Shown: positions 43,573 through 53,244, counted from the stretch's first letter. The stretch is 64,000 bases of DNA from Alsobacter soli (GCF_003004785.1 NZ_PVZS01000012.1:1-64000); one strand, 5' to 3'. Notes: generated by a model not told the origin, from the sequence alone. Program-made: numbers and translations.

Positions 43573-44577
43573 GTGCGAGACGCTTCATTCACCGAGCCCC
43601 CGCAGTCCCGTTTCGTCGTGGTTCGCGCCGACGGCGCCGACCACGCCTTGCGCGGCGCCGTGGCGGCCATCGGCAATTTCGACGGCGTCCATCGGGGCCA
43701 CAAGGCCGTGATCGCCCGCGCCCGGTCCATGGCGGGCCGCCTGGGCCGCCCGGCCTGCGTGCTGACCTTCGATCCGCACCCGCGCGCCTTCTTCGGGCCT
43801 GGCGAGTCCGTATTCTCGCTCACGCCGGAGCCGGTGAAGCTTGCGCTTTTCGCCAGGGAGGGCCTCCAGGGCGCCATCGTGCTCCCCTTCGACGGGCGCC
43901 TCGCCGCGATGTCGGCCCATGAATTCCTGGCCGAGTTGCTTGTGAATCGGCTCGGGCTCGCCGGCGTGGTCGCCGGCTACGATTTCCACTTCGGCCATGC
44001 GCGCCAGGGCACGCCGACTTTCTTGCAGGAGGAGGGCGGGCGCCTCGGGCTTGCGGTGGAGATCGTGGATCCCATGACCCTGGACGGCGGCGCCGTTTCG
44101 TCCACCGCCATCCGCGCCGCCCTGGTCCAGGGCGACGTGGAGGCTGCTGCCCGCATGCTCGGCTATCGCTGGCTGGCCCGCGGCGTCGTCCAGCACGGCG
44201 ACAAGCGCGGCCGCACCCTGGGCTTTCCCACCGCCAACATCCGCCTGCCCGCGGGCTGCGCCTTGCGGCACGGCATCTACGCCGTGCGCATCGCCGTGGA
44301 CGGCGTCGTCCGCGACGGCGTCGCCAGCTACGGCCGCCGCCCCACCTTCGACGACGGCGCGCCGCTGCTCGAGGTGTTCGTCTTCGACTTCAAGGGCGAC
44401 CTCTACGGCAAGACCGTCGACGTCGAGTTCGTGGCCTGGATCCGGGGCGAGCTGAAGTTCGACAGCGCCGAAGCGCTGGTCGCCCGCATGGACCAGGACA
44501 GCGCCGAGGCCCGCACCGCACTCGCGCGCCCGGCGGACGTCCCCGCGCCGTCGGCCCTGCCGCTGCCAGCGCTCTGA
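43573..44577 (+). CDS. ribF: bifunctional riboflavin kinase/FAD synthetase
   Basis: A 334-residue RibF that makes FMN and then FAD from riboflavin. The N-terminal FAD synthetase (adenylyltransferase) domain has AIGNFDGVHRGHKAVIARAR (HxGH motif, about residues 34-53) and VVAGYDFHFGHARQGT; the C-terminal riboflavin kinase domain has GDKRGRTLGFPTANIRLP (about 215-232) and RPTFDDGAPLLEVFVFDF. No ATG is available near the expected N-terminus, so GTG 43573 is chosen. The gene overlaps nothing and is followed by the ileS leader region. No FMN riboswitch was recognised upstream. Confidence 0.95.
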   Translation: MRDASFTEPPQSRFVVVRADGADHALRGAVAAIGNFDGVHRGHKAVIARARSMAGRLGRPACVLTFDPHPRAFFGPGESVFSLTPEPVKLALFAREGLQGAIVLPFDGRLAAMSAHEFLAELLVNRLGLAGVVAGYDFHFGHARQGTPTFLQEEGGRLGLAVEIVDPMTLDGGAVSSTAIRAALVQGDVEAAARMLGYRWLARGVVQHGDKRGRTLGFPTANIRLPAGCALRHGIYAVRIAVDGVVRDGVASYGRRPTFDDGAPLLEVFVFDFKGDLYGKTVDVEFVAWIRGELKFDSAEALVARMDQDSAEARTALARPADVPAPSALPLPAL

Positions 44578-44625
44578 GGCGAGGCGCCCTTTATTCCCCG
44601 CCCGAGCGCTGCTAGAACGCCCCGC

Positions 44626-44688
44626 ATGACCGACGCCGCGCGCCGCGCGCCCGCCGTTTTGCGAATTATCGGCCCGGCCCTCGGGTGA
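44626..44688 (+). CDS. candidate leader peptide of ileS (20 aa, Ile-Ile)
   Basis: A 20-codon open frame, MTDAARRAPAVLRIIGPALG, between ribF and ileS. Its adjacent Ile codons (ATT ATC, 44665-44670) end 2 bases before a long hairpin (44673-44713), and its stop codon lies inside that hairpin. This is the layout of an attenuation leader sensing charged tRNA-Ile. No good ribosome binding site is visible; a TAGAAC hexamer 8 bases upstream could instead be a -10 box of a leaderless transcript. Expression is unproven. Confidence 0.3.
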   Translation: MTDAARRAPAVLRIIGPALG

Positions 44689-44738
44689 GGCGATCGCCTC
44701 GCGAGGGTCCGGGACTTCGGCGCATGCGCGCCCCTTTT
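44673..44738 (+). promoter_or_regulatory. candidate attenuator hairpins upstream of ileS
   Basis: Hairpin 1 (44673-44713) pairs CCCGG-CCCTCG with CGAGGG-T-CCGGG around the perfect inner palindrome GAGGCGATCGCCTC. Hairpin 2 (44719-44732) is GGCGC-ATGC-GCGCC followed by CC and TTTT (44735-44738), which is terminator-like. A clear alternative antiterminator pairing was not identified. Distance from hairpin 2 to the ileS ATG is about 57 bases. Confidence 0.35.
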
Positions 44739-44795
44739 CGCCCGAACGTCTCTCGCCCGCCGCCCATCGCGGCCGGCACATAGCGGTTGCACCTG

Positions 44796-47700
44796 ATGAA
44801 CGACGCCGTTTCAAAGCCTGCCGGCGAGGCCCGGACTTCTGCCGGCGACAACGCTGAAAAGCCCGGCCGCGACTATTCCGAGACCCTCTTCCTGCCGCAG
44901 ACGGATTTCCCGATGCGCGCCGGCCTGCCGCAGGCCGAACCCAAGCTGCTCCAGCGCTGGGAGGAGGGCAACCTCTACAAGCGATTGCGCGAGACCGCGG
45001 CCGGCCGCCCGAAATTCGTGCTGCACGACGGCCCGCCCTACGCCAACGGCAACATCCACATCGGCCACGCGCTCAACAAGATCCTCAAGGATCTCGTGAC
45101 CCGGTCGCAGCAGATGCTGGGCTACGACTCCAACTACGTGCCGGGCTGGGACTGCCACGGCCTGCCGATCGAGTGGAAGATCGAGGAGCAGTATCGCGCC
45201 AAAGGCAAGAACAAGGACGAGGTGCCCGTCGTCGAGTTCCGCCAGGAATGCCGCGCCTTCGCCGAGCACTGGCTGAACGTGCAGCGGCAGGAGTTCAAGC
45301 GCCTCGGCATCACCGGCGACTGGGAGAACCCCTACCAGACCATGGCCTACCCGGCCGAGGCCCAGATCGCCCACGAGCTGATGAAGTTCGCCGCCACCGG
45401 GCAACTCTACCGCGGCTCCAAGCCGGTGATGTGGTCCGTCGTGGAGCGCACGGCGCTCGCCGAGGCCGAGGTCGAGTACCACGACCACCAGTCGACCACG
45501 ATCTTCGTGAAGTTCTCCGTGCGGGACACGTCGGACGTGTCGCTGAGCGACGCCTCGGTGGTGATCTGGACCACCACGCCCTGGACGATCCCGGCCAACC
45601 GCGCAATCGCGTATTCCAAGACGGTCGCCTACGGCCTCTACAAGGTTCTCGCCGCGCCGGAGGGCAACTGGGCCAAGGTGGGCGACCTCTATGTGATCGC
45701 GGACAAGCTGGTCGAGGCGACCATGAAGGCCGCCAAGGTGGACGCCTATGAGCGCATCCGCGACCTCGACCCTGCCTTCATCCAGACCTGCTCGCATCCC
45801 TTCCACGGCATGCCGGAGGCCAAGGGCTTCTACGACTTCGCCGTCCCGATGCTGCCGGCCGACTACGTGACCGACGACGCCGGCACGGGCTTCGTCCATA
45901 CGGCGCCGGGCCACGGCGCGGACGACTACATCACCTTCATCAACTACCGCCAGGTCTTCGCCGAGGCCGGCACGGCCGAGGTGCCCCACACGGTGGGCCC
46001 GGACGGCGCCTATTATCCCAGTGTGGCCATCTTCGCTGGCGCCCGCGTGCTCGACGACAAGGGCAAGGAAGGCGACGCCAACAAGAAGGTGATCGAGAAG
46101 CTGGTGCAGGCCGGCGCCCTGATCGCGCGTGGCCGGCTGCAGCACAGCTACCCGCACTCCTGGCGCTCCAAGGCCCCGCTCATCTTCCGCAACACGCCCC
46201 AGTGGTTCATCGCCATGGACAAGACCGTCCCGGCTCTGGGGAACAAGACGCTGCGCGAGGTGGCGCTCACGGCCATCAGCCACACCCGATGGGTGCCGGC
46301 CACGGGCGAGAACCGCATCAACGGCATGATCGAGAACCGGCCGGACTGGGTCATCTCGCGCCAGCGCGCCTGGGGCGTGCCGATCACCGTCTTCGTCCGC
46401 GAGGACGACAGCGGCAACGTGGTGGAACTCGCCCCCGGCCCGAACTTCGCCAAGAGCGACGAACTGACCGCCCGCATCAAGGCCTCCTTCGCCGAGAGCG
46501 GCGCCGACGCCTGGTTCGAGGGCGACCCGCGCCGCTTCCTGGAGGGCCTGGTCGATAACCCTTCCGCGTGGACGCCGGTCTACGACGTGCTGGACGTCTG
46601 GTTCGACTCCGGCTCCACCCACGCCTTCACCCTGGAGGACCCGGAGCACTTCCCGGGCCTCGCCGGCGTGAAGCGCGTGGTGGACGGCGGCAAGGACACG
46701 GTGATGTACCTGGAGGGCTCGGACCAGCACCGCGGCTGGTTCCACTCCTCCCTGCTGGAGAGCTGCGGCACGCGTGGCCGCGCCCCTTATGACGTGGTGC
46801 TGACCCACGGCTTCGTTCTGGACGAGAAGGGCCAGAAGATGTCGAAGTCGCTCGGCAACGTCACGGCGCCGCAGGACGTCATCAAGGAGGCCGGCGCCGA
46901 CATCCTGCGCCTGTGGGTCGCGGCGTCCGACTACTCGGACGACCTGCGCATCGGCAAGGAGATCCTCAAGACCTTCGTCGAGACCTATCGCAAGCTGCGC
47001 AACACCGTCCGGTGGATGCTGGGCACGCTCGCGCACTACGACCCGAACGCGCCCATCCCGATGCAGATGCCGGAGCTGGAGCGCTTCATCCTCCACCGCC
47101 TGGCGGAGCTCGACGGGCAGGTGCGCGAGGCCTACGCGGAGTTCGACTACAAGAAGGTGATTGCGCTGCTCAGCGCCTTCATGACGAGCGACCTGTCGGC
47201 CTTCTACTTCGACGTCCGCAAAGACGTGCTCTATTGCGACCCGGCCTCCAGCGAGACCCGGATCGCGGCGCTCGCCGTCATCGACGCCGTGTTCCGGCGC
47301 GTGAACGGCTGGCTGGCTCCCATCCTGGTGTTCACCGCGGAGGAGGCCTGGCTCGCCCGCAACCCGGGCGCCAGCGGCTCGGTCCACCTGGAGACCTTCC
47401 CGGATACTCCGGCCGCCTGGCGCGACGACGCTCTAGCCGAGAAGTGGGGGAGGATCCGCCGGGTGCGGCGCGTCGTCACCGGCGCGCTGGAGATCGAGCG
47501 CGCCCAGAAGCGCATCGGCGCATCGCTGGAGGCCGCGCCCGAGCTCTACGTCGCCGACGCGGATCTGCGCGCCCTGCTCGCCACCGTCGACATGGCGGAA
47601 GTGTGCATCACGTCGGGCCTCATCCTCATGGAAGGGGAGGGCCCCGAGGGCGCCTTCCGCATGGAGGATGTTCCCGGAGTCGCGGTGGTCTCCAAGCCGG

Positions 47701-47840
47701 CGCCCGGGCGCAAGTGCGCCCGCTCGTGGAAGTTCTCCACAGAGATCGGCGCCGATCCGGACTACCCCGACGTGACCCCGCGCGATGCGGCTGCGCTCCG
47801 TGAATGGGACGCCGCCCACGCCGCCAAGCCTGCCGCCTGA
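44796..47840 (+). CDS. ileS: isoleucine--tRNA ligase
   Basis: A 1014-residue class I isoleucyl-tRNA synthetase. The HIGH motif is in [15 protein letters not shown] (about residue 85), the tryptophan/editing CP1 domain spans about 190-420, and KMSKS is in [12 protein letters not shown]. The C-terminal Zn-binding segment is altered: [20 protein letters not shown] has Ser where the second Cys of the usual CxxC would be, which I have seen described for alphaproteobacterial members. ATG 44796 is preferred to TTG 44787. It is followed by lspA after 1 base and may be controlled by the leader structure upstream. Confidence 0.97.
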   Translation: MNDAVSKPAGEARTSAGDNAEKPGRDYSETLFLPQTDFPMRAGLPQAEPKLLQRWEEGNLYKRLRETAAGRPKFVLHDGPPYANGNIHIGHALNKILKDLVTRSQQMLGYDSNYVPGWDCHGLPIEWKIEEQYRAKGKNKDEVPVVEFRQECRAFAEHWLNVQRQEFKRLGITGDWENPYQTMAYPAEAQIAHELMKFAATGQLYRGSKPVMWSVVERTALAEAEVEYHDHQSTTIFVKFSVRDTSDVSLSDASVVIWTTTPWTIPANRAIAYSKTVAYGLYKVLAAPEGNWAKVGDLYVIADKLVEATMKAAKVDAYERIRDLDPAFIQTCSHPFHGMPEAKGFYDFAVPMLPADYVTDDAGTGFVHTAPGHGADDYITFINYRQVFAEAGTAEVPHTVGPDGAYYPSVAIFAGARVLDDKGKEGDANKKVIEKLVQAGALIARGRLQHSYPHSWRSKAPLIFRNTPQWFIAMDKTVPALGNKTLREVALTAISHTRWVPATGENRINGMIENRPDWVISRQRAWGVPITVFVREDDSGNVVELAPGPNFAKSDELTARIKASFAESGADAWFEGDPRRFLEGLVDNPSAWTPVYDVLDVWFDSGSTHAFTLEDPEHFPGLAGVKRVVDGGKDTVMYLEGSDQHRGWFHSSLLESCGTRGRAPYDVVLTHGFVLDEKGQKMSKSLGNVTAPQDVIKEAGADILRLWVAASDYSDDLRIGKEILKTFVETYRKLRNTVRWMLGTLAHYDPNAPIPMQMPELERFILHRLAELDGQVREAYAEFDYKKVIALLSAFMTSDLSAFYFDVRKDVLYCDPASSETRIAALAVIDAVFRRVNGWLAPILVFTAEEAWLARNPGASGSVHLETFPDTPAAWRDDALAEKWGRIRRVRRVVTGALEIERAQKRIGASLEAAPELYVADADLRALLATVDMAEVCITSGLILMEGEGPEGAFRMEDVPGVAVVSKPAPGRKCARSWKFSTEIGADPDYPDVTPRDAAALREWDAAHAAKPAA

Positions 47841-47841
47841 C

Positions 47842-48369
47842 ATGGCGCGCTGGACCCGGATAGGCGCGTCGGTCGCGCTGGTCGCCTTCGTGGCGGACCA
47901 GGCCTCGAAGGCCTGGATCCTCCACGGGCTGCGCCTGCCGGAGCGCCCGCCGATCCGCATCGCGCCCCTGTTCGAGCTCGTGATGGTCTGGAACCGGGGG
48001 ATTTCCTACGGCCTCTTCCAGCAGCACGCCGACCTGGGCCGCTACCTGCTCGTCGCCGTGTCCGTGGTCGCGGCCGTCGGGCTGTCGGTCTGGCTCATGC
48101 GGGCCAAGTCCGCCCTGGTGGCGCTCGCGCTCGGCCTGCTGATCGGCGGCGCCCTCGGCAACGCCGTCGACCGCCTCGTCTATGGGGCCGTCGCGGACTT
48201 CGTTCTGCTCTACTGGATCCCGTTCTTCCCCTACGTCTTCAACGTGGCGGACTCGGCCATCGTTGCGGGCGTGGCCCTGCTTCTGTATGACTCGGTCCTC
48301 GTCGAAGGCCGCAAAGAGCGGTCCGCCGGGCCGGGCGCCGCCGGGGTCGATCCTGGAGCAGGCATCTAG
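47842..48369 (+). CDS. lspA: lipoprotein signal peptidase
   Basis: A 175-residue signal peptidase II that cleaves prolipoproteins. Four membrane segments are visible, and the two catalytic Asp residues lie in GNAVDRLVYGAVADFV and in PYVFNVADSAIVAG. ATG 47842 begins one base after the ileS stop, so the genes are translationally coupled, a common ileS-lspA arrangement. The extra ORF start upstream (47785) lies within ileS and is not used. Confidence 0.96.
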   Translation: MARWTRIGASVALVAFVADQASKAWILHGLRLPERPPIRIAPLFELVMVWNRGISYGLFQQHADLGRYLLVAVSVVAAVGLSVWLMRAKSALVALALGLLIGGALGNAVDRLVYGAVADFVLLYWIPFFPYVFNVADSAIVAGVALLLYDSVLVEGRKERSAGPGAAGVDPGAGI

Positions 48370-48457
48370 CCAGGGCGGAAGCGCCTTGAATTGGCCGCGT
48401 TGGGCGGGCATCCAGCTCGCGAAAGTTGCAGAGCTGGCGGCGAAAGGATTCGCGTTG

Positions 48458-49129
48458 ATGATGTTCAAGCTCTCCGCAAGACTGGCCTTGGCGGCCGCTG
48501 CGATGGCGGCGTCGTTGTCGTTCGGCTCGCCCGCGATGGCGCAGAGCGAGACGCTCAACAGCCTGATGGGCTTCCTCGGCCTGCAGAGCGACGACAAGCC
48601 TGAGATCGAGTATCGCGAGCGGGCGCCGCTGGTCGTTCCGCCCAAGATGGAGCTGCGCGCGCCCCAGCAGGCCGGCGCCGGCCGCACCGCTAACTGGCCG
48701 ACCGACCCGGACGTGGTGAGGGAGCGCAAGAAGGCCGCCGAGGCCCGCGTGCCCGTCCACGAGACGCAGACCTACAAGCTCAACGAGGGCAAGCCGCTCA
48801 GCGTCTACGAGATGCGGGGCGGTCGCATGGCCGGCGCGCACACGAACGACGGCCCCGGCAACCCCTACAAGGATGACCTGCGCGCCGAGTTCTGGGCCGG
48901 ACCGAACAAGACCCAGGCTCAGGGCAAGCTGAGCGCCAAGACGGACAAGGACCAGATGGTCGCCGGCGAGGAGCCTGAGCGGCAGTACCTCACTGATCCG
49001 CCCGTCGGATATCGCGCGCCGAACGCCCGTGGCAGCCTGGCGATGCCCAAGGCCCAGGCCCAGCGCAAGCTGAGCGACAACGAAGAAGCCAGCCCCTACC
49101 AGATGTGGCGCAAGCAGAGCGCCGAATAG
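48458..49129 (+). CDS. conserved secreted hypothetical protein
   Basis: A 223-residue exported protein of unknown function, downstream of lspA and upstream of two M16 peptidases. ATG 48458 with AAAGGA upstream gives a signal peptide (MFKLSARLALAAAAMAASLS, cleaved after AMA); no lipobox Cys is visible, so it is not an obvious LspA substrate. The mature part starts ETLNSLMGFLGLQSDDKPEI and then has ERAPLVVPPKMELRAPQQ, NWPTDPDVVRERKKAAEARV, a YKDDLRAEFWAGP motif and a PPVGYRAPNARG segment. It is low in hydrophobic residues and may be largely unfolded. A terminator follows at 49152. Confidence 0.78.
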   Translation: MMFKLSARLALAAAAMAASLSFGSPAMAQSETLNSLMGFLGLQSDDKPEIEYRERAPLVVPPKMELRAPQQAGAGRTANWPTDPDVVRERKKAAEARVPVHETQTYKLNEGKPLSVYEMRGGRMAGAHTNDGPGNPYKDDLRAEFWAGPNKTQAQGKLSAKTDKDQMVAGEEPERQYLTDPPVGYRAPNARGSLAMPKAQAQRKLSDNEEASPYQMWRKQSAE

Positions 49130-49151
49130 GCTCTCCGACGCCTGATCGCAC

Positions 49152-49182
49152 GGGGCCCTGTCGAAAGGCAGGGCCCCTCTCT
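49152..49182 (+). terminator. terminator after secreted hypothetical protein
   Basis: GGGGCCCTG-TCGAAAGG-CAGGGCCCC is a perfect 9-bp stem followed by TCTCT. It would end the ileS-lspA-hypothetical transcript before the M16 peptidase genes. Confidence 0.8.
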
Positions 49183-49240
49183 ATGTTAGGTCATCACTGT
49201 TCCCGATGACCGGGCCCTCGCACATGCAGAACGGACTCGC

Positions 49241-50563
49241 ATGACCGCAGCCGAAGCTCCCTCCGCCGACCCGTCCGCCCCTGTCCGCGGCGAGGGCCCG
49301 CAGGTTTCCGACTTCAAGCTGGCGAATGGACTCGAGGTGGTCGTCATCCCCGATCACCGCACGCCGGTCGTGACCCACATGATCTGGTATCGCAACGGCT
49401 CGGCCGACGATCCGATCGGGAAGTCCGGAATCGCCCACTTCCTTGAGCACCTGATGTTCAAGGGGACCAGCAATCACCCGCAGGGCGAATTCTCGAACAT
49501 CGTCGCGGAGCTCGGCGGCCAGGAGAACGCCTTCACGTCGCTCGACTACACCGCTTATTACCAGCGTGTCGCCAAGGAGCATCTCGGCGCCGTGATGGAC
49601 CTTGAGGCCGACCGCATGTCGAACCTCGTGCTGTCGGACGAGGTGGTGGATCCCGAGCGCGACGTCGTTCTCGAGGAGCGCCGCATGCGCGTGGAGACGG
49701 ACCCGGGCGCGCAGCTCGGCGAGTCGGTGGCCTCCGCGCTCTTCACGCACCACCCCTATGGAATACCGATCATCGGCTGGATGCACGAGATCGAATCCCT
49801 GGGCCGAGCCGATGCGCTGGAGTTCTACAAGCGCTTCTACACGCCCGAGAACGCCATCCTGGTCGTCGCCGGCGACGTCGAGGCCGACGAGGTGAAGGCC
49901 CTCGCCGAGAAGACATACGGCCGCATTTCGGCCCGCGGCGACGCCCCGGTGCGCCGCCGGCCTCAGGAGCCCGATACCAGAGCCTATCGCCGCGTCAGCC
50001 TCGCCGACCCCAAGGTCGAGCAGCCCTCGCTGCAACTCGGGTTCCTGGTCCCGTCCTACACGACCGCCCAGCCTGGCGAGGCCGAAGCCATCGACGTGCT
50101 GACCCAGATCCTGGGCGCCCACGCCACCGGCCGCTTGCACCGCCGGCTCGTGATGGACAAGCGCGTCGCCGTCGGGACAGGGGGCTGGTACCAGAGCACG
50201 GCCGTGGACCGCAGTCGCCTGGTCCTCTACGCCGTGCCCCGGCCGGGCGTCGCGCTCGAGGATCTCGAAAAGGATCTCGTCGCCGCGATCGCCGAACTGG
50301 TCGAGAAGGGCGTGGACGAGAAGGAGCTCGAGCGCGCCAAGACGCGGCTGATCGCCGACACCGTCTACGCCCAGGACAGCCAGGCCTCCCTGGCGCGCAT
50401 CTACGGGTCGACCCTCGCCACCGGCGGCACGGTCAGGGATGTCGCGCGCTGGCCCTCGGACATCGAAAAGGTCTCGGCCGATGACGTCCGACGCGCCGCG
50501 GCCCAATGGCTCGACGCGCGGCGCTGCGTGAGCGGCTATCTCGTCAAGGACGAGGCTGCCTGA
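49241..50563 (+). CDS. M16-family zinc metallopeptidase (catalytic subunit type)
   Basis: A 440-residue M16 (pitrilysin/processing peptidase-like) protein. The zinc motif HFLEH (HxxEH, about residue 66-70) in GIAHFLEHLMFKG is complete, with the third ligand Glu expected in ERRMRVETDPG. It ends with the expected second half-domain, with a long C-terminal beta-alpha region (LDARRCVSGYLVKDEAA). No signal peptide is evident, though some homologues are exported. It is followed 84 bp later by a second M16 protein lacking the HxxEH motif; the two likely act as a heterodimer like the alpha/beta mitochondrial processing peptidase. Confidence 0.93.
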   Translation: MTAAEAPSADPSAPVRGEGPQVSDFKLANGLEVVVIPDHRTPVVTHMIWYRNGSADDPIGKSGIAHFLEHLMFKGTSNHPQGEFSNIVAELGGQENAFTSLDYTAYYQRVAKEHLGAVMDLEADRMSNLVLSDEVVDPERDVVLEERRMRVETDPGAQLGESVASALFTHHPYGIPIIGWMHEIESLGRADALEFYKRFYTPENAILVVAGDVEADEVKALAEKTYGRISARGDAPVRRRPQEPDTRAYRRVSLADPKVEQPSLQLGFLVPSYTTAQPGEAEAIDVLTQILGAHATGRLHRRLVMDKRVAVGTGGWYQSTAVDRSRLVLYAVPRPGVALEDLEKDLVAAIAELVEKGVDEKELERAKTRLIADTVYAQDSQASLARIYGSTLATGGTVRDVARWPSDIEKVSADDVRRAAAQWLDARRCVSGYLVKDEAA

Positions 50564-50647
50564 GCCGCGGCGTTCGCGTCCGAACGTCCCTGATGCAAGC
50601 GGGGCGGGGCAAGGCTCCCGGCTCGCGAACCAACGGTTGAGTCTCTC

Positions 50648-51928
50648 ATGAACGCGCCTGCCGCACCCGAGCGAACCTCTCACGCCTCCCGCATCCAGCG
50701 GGTGGTCTCGAAGTCCGGCGTCGAGGCCTGGCTGGTCGAGGACTACACCGTCCCCCTGATCGCGCTCGAATTCGCCGCGCTGGGAGGCTCGTCCCAGGAC
50801 CCTGCCGACAAGTCCGGCGTGGCCTACTTCCTTTCCGGGATCCTGGACGAGGGCGCCGGGCCTTATGACTCGGCCGCGTTCCACGAGCGCCTGGACGAGT
50901 GCGCCATCGAGTTGCGCTTCCACGCGGACCGGGACGTCTTCTCAGGCCACCTGCGCACGCTCGCCAAGCGCAAGGACGAGGCGTTCGAGATGCTGCGCCT
51001 GAGCCTGATGGAGCCGCGCCTCGATGAGGAGCCGCTTGAGCGCGTGCGCCACCAGATCGAGGCCGGCATCCGGCACGAGATGAACGACCCGGACTCTGTC
51101 GTGAGCCGCGCGTTCTTCGAGGCGGCGTTCCCGGACCATCCCTATGGCAAGCAGGTCCATGGATCGCTCGAGTCGCTGCCGCGCATCGCGCGGGATGACC
51201 TGCTCGCCTACCAGGGCCGCATCATCGCGCGCGACGCGATCAGGATCGGCGTGGTCGGCGCCATCGACGCCGCCGCCCTTGCCGAGGCTCTGGACCATGT
51301 GTTCGGGGGGCTTCCGGCGTCAGCCAAGCGCAATCCGGTGCCGGACGTGGCGCCCGCCGGGGTCGGATCGCGCAAGGTGATCCCCCTCGACATACCGCAG
51401 TCCTCCCTCCGTTTCGGCGGCCCTGGGCTGGCCCGTCGCGATCCCGACTGGATCCCGGCCCTGGTGGTGAACCACATCCTGGGCGGGGGCGTCTTTTCGG
51501 CCCGCCTGTTCCGGGAGGTGCGCGAGAAGCGCGGGCTCGCGTATTCGGTCTACTCCCACCTGGCGCCCCTGCAGCATTCGGCCCTGTTCCTGGGCGGCAC
51601 CTCGACCAAGAACGAGCGCACGGCCGAGAGCCTGGCGCTGATCGAAAGCGAGATCCGGTCCATGGCCGACGACGGCCCGACAGCTGACGAACTCGACAAG
51701 GCGAAGAAATACCTGGTCGGCTCCTACGCCCTGAACTTCGACACCTCGACCAAGATCGCCAGCCAGTTGGTGCGCATCCAGCTCGATGACCTCGGGCTGG
51801 ACTACATGGACCGTCGCAACGGGCTGGTGCAGGCCGTGACGCTGGAAGAGGCCAAGCGCGTCGCCAAGCGCCTGCTCGGCGACGGGCGGTTGCTCGTGAC
51901 CGTGGTCGGACAGCCGGTCGGGCTTTAG
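50648..51928 (+). CDS. M16-family protein lacking zinc motif (partner subunit)
   Basis: A 426-residue M16-fold protein in which the zinc motif position reads YFLSGILDEGAG in place of HxxEH, so it is non-catalytic. The C-terminal half retains family features: GGGVFSARLFREVREKRGLA (the Gly-rich loop/arginine region that binds substrate in processing-peptidase alpha subunits) and DELDKAKKYLVGSYALNFDT. It follows the catalytic gene by 84 bp with the same direction, and is inferred to be the substrate-recognition subunit. The GTG/ATG choice is unambiguous (ATG 50648). Confidence 0.92.
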   Translation: MNAPAAPERTSHASRIQRVVSKSGVEAWLVEDYTVPLIALEFAALGGSSQDPADKSGVAYFLSGILDEGAGPYDSAAFHERLDECAIELRFHADRDVFSGHLRTLAKRKDEAFEMLRLSLMEPRLDEEPLERVRHQIEAGIRHEMNDPDSVVSRAFFEAAFPDHPYGKQVHGSLESLPRIARDDLLAYQGRIIARDAIRIGVVGAIDAAALAEALDHVFGGLPASAKRNPVPDVAPAGVGSRKVIPLDIPQSSLRFGGPGLARRDPDWIPALVVNHILGGGVFSARLFREVREKRGLAYSVYSHLAPLQHSALFLGGTSTKNERTAESLALIESEIRSMADDGPTADELDKAKKYLVGSYALNFDTSTKIASQLVRIQLDDLGLDYMDRRNGLVQAVTLEEAKRVAKRLLGDGRLLVTVVGQPVGL

Positions 51929-51996
51929 CGCAAACTTAGCTTAAGGCATTCGGCGCAATATCATCCATCAACTCAGACGGATGATGGTTGGCGGGT

Positions 51997-53244
51997 ATGT
52001 CTCTCCTCAGCAGGGTCGGCGCGTTCATACGGCAGGACAAGGGCGGCGTGGCGGTAATGTTCGCCATAGCGGCCGTTCCGCTGATCCTGGCCGCCGGAGC
52101 CGCGATCGACTACTCCCGCGTGGTGGCGGCGAAAGGCAAAGTCGAAGCTGCGGCCGACGCAGCGGTGCTTGCTGCGACCAACAGCCAGAGCGCTTCCAAG
52201 TCCGTCGACGAAGCAAGGCGGATGGGCCTCGACGTCTTCACGACCCTGACCCAAGGCATCGGCGGCGCCCAGATCACCGGCGTCAGCCTCGATATCAGCG
52301 AACAGGGACTGACCCGAAGCGCCCGGATCAGATACAGCCTGCAGGTGCCGACAACCTTGACCGCCGTGGTCGGCATCCAGAGCATGCAGGCGCAAGGCGT
52401 GGCCGTGGCGTCCCAAACCCGGGCTCCGTATCTGGACGTTTACCTGGTGCTGGACAACTCGCCGTCCATGGGCCTGGGCGCGACCACGCGCGACATCAAC
52501 CTGATGACCGCCAGGCTTGGCTGCGCCTTCGCGTGCCATGAGGGCACGCGTGACGACATGTATGTTCAAGCCAAGAAGATCGGAGCGCTCACCAGGATCG
52601 AGTCGCTCCGCATGGCCACCCAGCAACTGATCGCTGTCGCGGGCCAGACGGTCGCCGGGCCCAATCAGCTCCGCATGGCGGCTTACAGTTTCGGGCTGGC
52701 CACGAACCGCCCCGGGCTGACCCAGATCTTCGGGCTGACGTCCAATCTGGACCTTGCCAGAGCCCGCACTAACGCGTTTGACCTGATGCTCAACGTCAGC
52801 CCTGACCTCGGCAGCCCCATCCAGAAAATTCTGAGGGCGGCCAACCAGGTGATTCCCAGCGCTGGCGACGGCTTCCGCCCTGACGCGCCGCAGAAGGTGC
52901 TCTTCTTCGTCTCGGACGGCGTGGCGGACGAGCGCGGAGCCGAGTCCTGCTGGCAATCCCTCCACGACAGCGGACGTTGCGAGCAGCCTGTGGATCCATC
53001 CATCTGCGACGCCATGAAGGCGCGTGGGATCAAGATCGCCGCCCTGTACACGACCTATCTGCCGCTACCGGGCAATGAATTCTATGAGAACCAGATCCGC
53101 CCCTTCCAGAATCTGATTGGCCCCCGGATGCAGGCTTGCGCAAGCCCAGGGCTTTACGCGGAGGTGAACCCGTCCCAATCGCTCACCGACACCATGATCG
53201 AGCTGTTCAAGCAGAGCGTGAAGACGACCCGCCTCACGCAGTGA
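51997..53244 (+). CDS. TadG-like protein with N-terminal TadE/G segment and VWA domain
   Basis: A 415-residue protein with an N-terminal membrane segment of TadE/TadG type (DKGGVAVMFAIAAVPLILAA, about residues 14-33, followed by AIDYSRVVAAKGKVEAAADAA) and a von Willebrand A domain beginning near residue 145, with the MIDAS-like DNSPSMG. The Cys-rich loop (GCAFACHEGTRDD) resembles the VWA loops of Flp pilus TadG proteins. It is alone: no tad genes (tadA, cpaF etc.) are nearby. It may be a secreted or pilus-associated accessory; the rest of the system is elsewhere. ATG 51997 chosen over TTG 51988. Confidence 0.83.
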   Translation: MSLLSRVGAFIRQDKGGVAVMFAIAAVPLILAAGAAIDYSRVVAAKGKVEAAADAAVLAATNSQSASKSVDEARRMGLDVFTTLTQGIGGAQITGVSLDISEQGLTRSARIRYSLQVPTTLTAVVGIQSMQAQGVAVASQTRAPYLDVYLVLDNSPSMGLGATTRDINLMTARLGCAFACHEGTRDDMYVQAKKIGALTRIESLRMATQQLIAVAGQTVAGPNQLRMAAYSFGLATNRPGLTQIFGLTSNLDLARARTNAFDLMLNVSPDLGSPIQKILRAANQVIPSAGDGFRPDAPQKVLFFVSDGVADERGAESCWQSLHDSGRCEQPVDPSICDAMKARGIKIAALYTTYLPLPGNEFYENQIRPFQNLIGPRMQACASPGLYAEVNPSQSLTDTMIELFKQSVKTTRLTQ

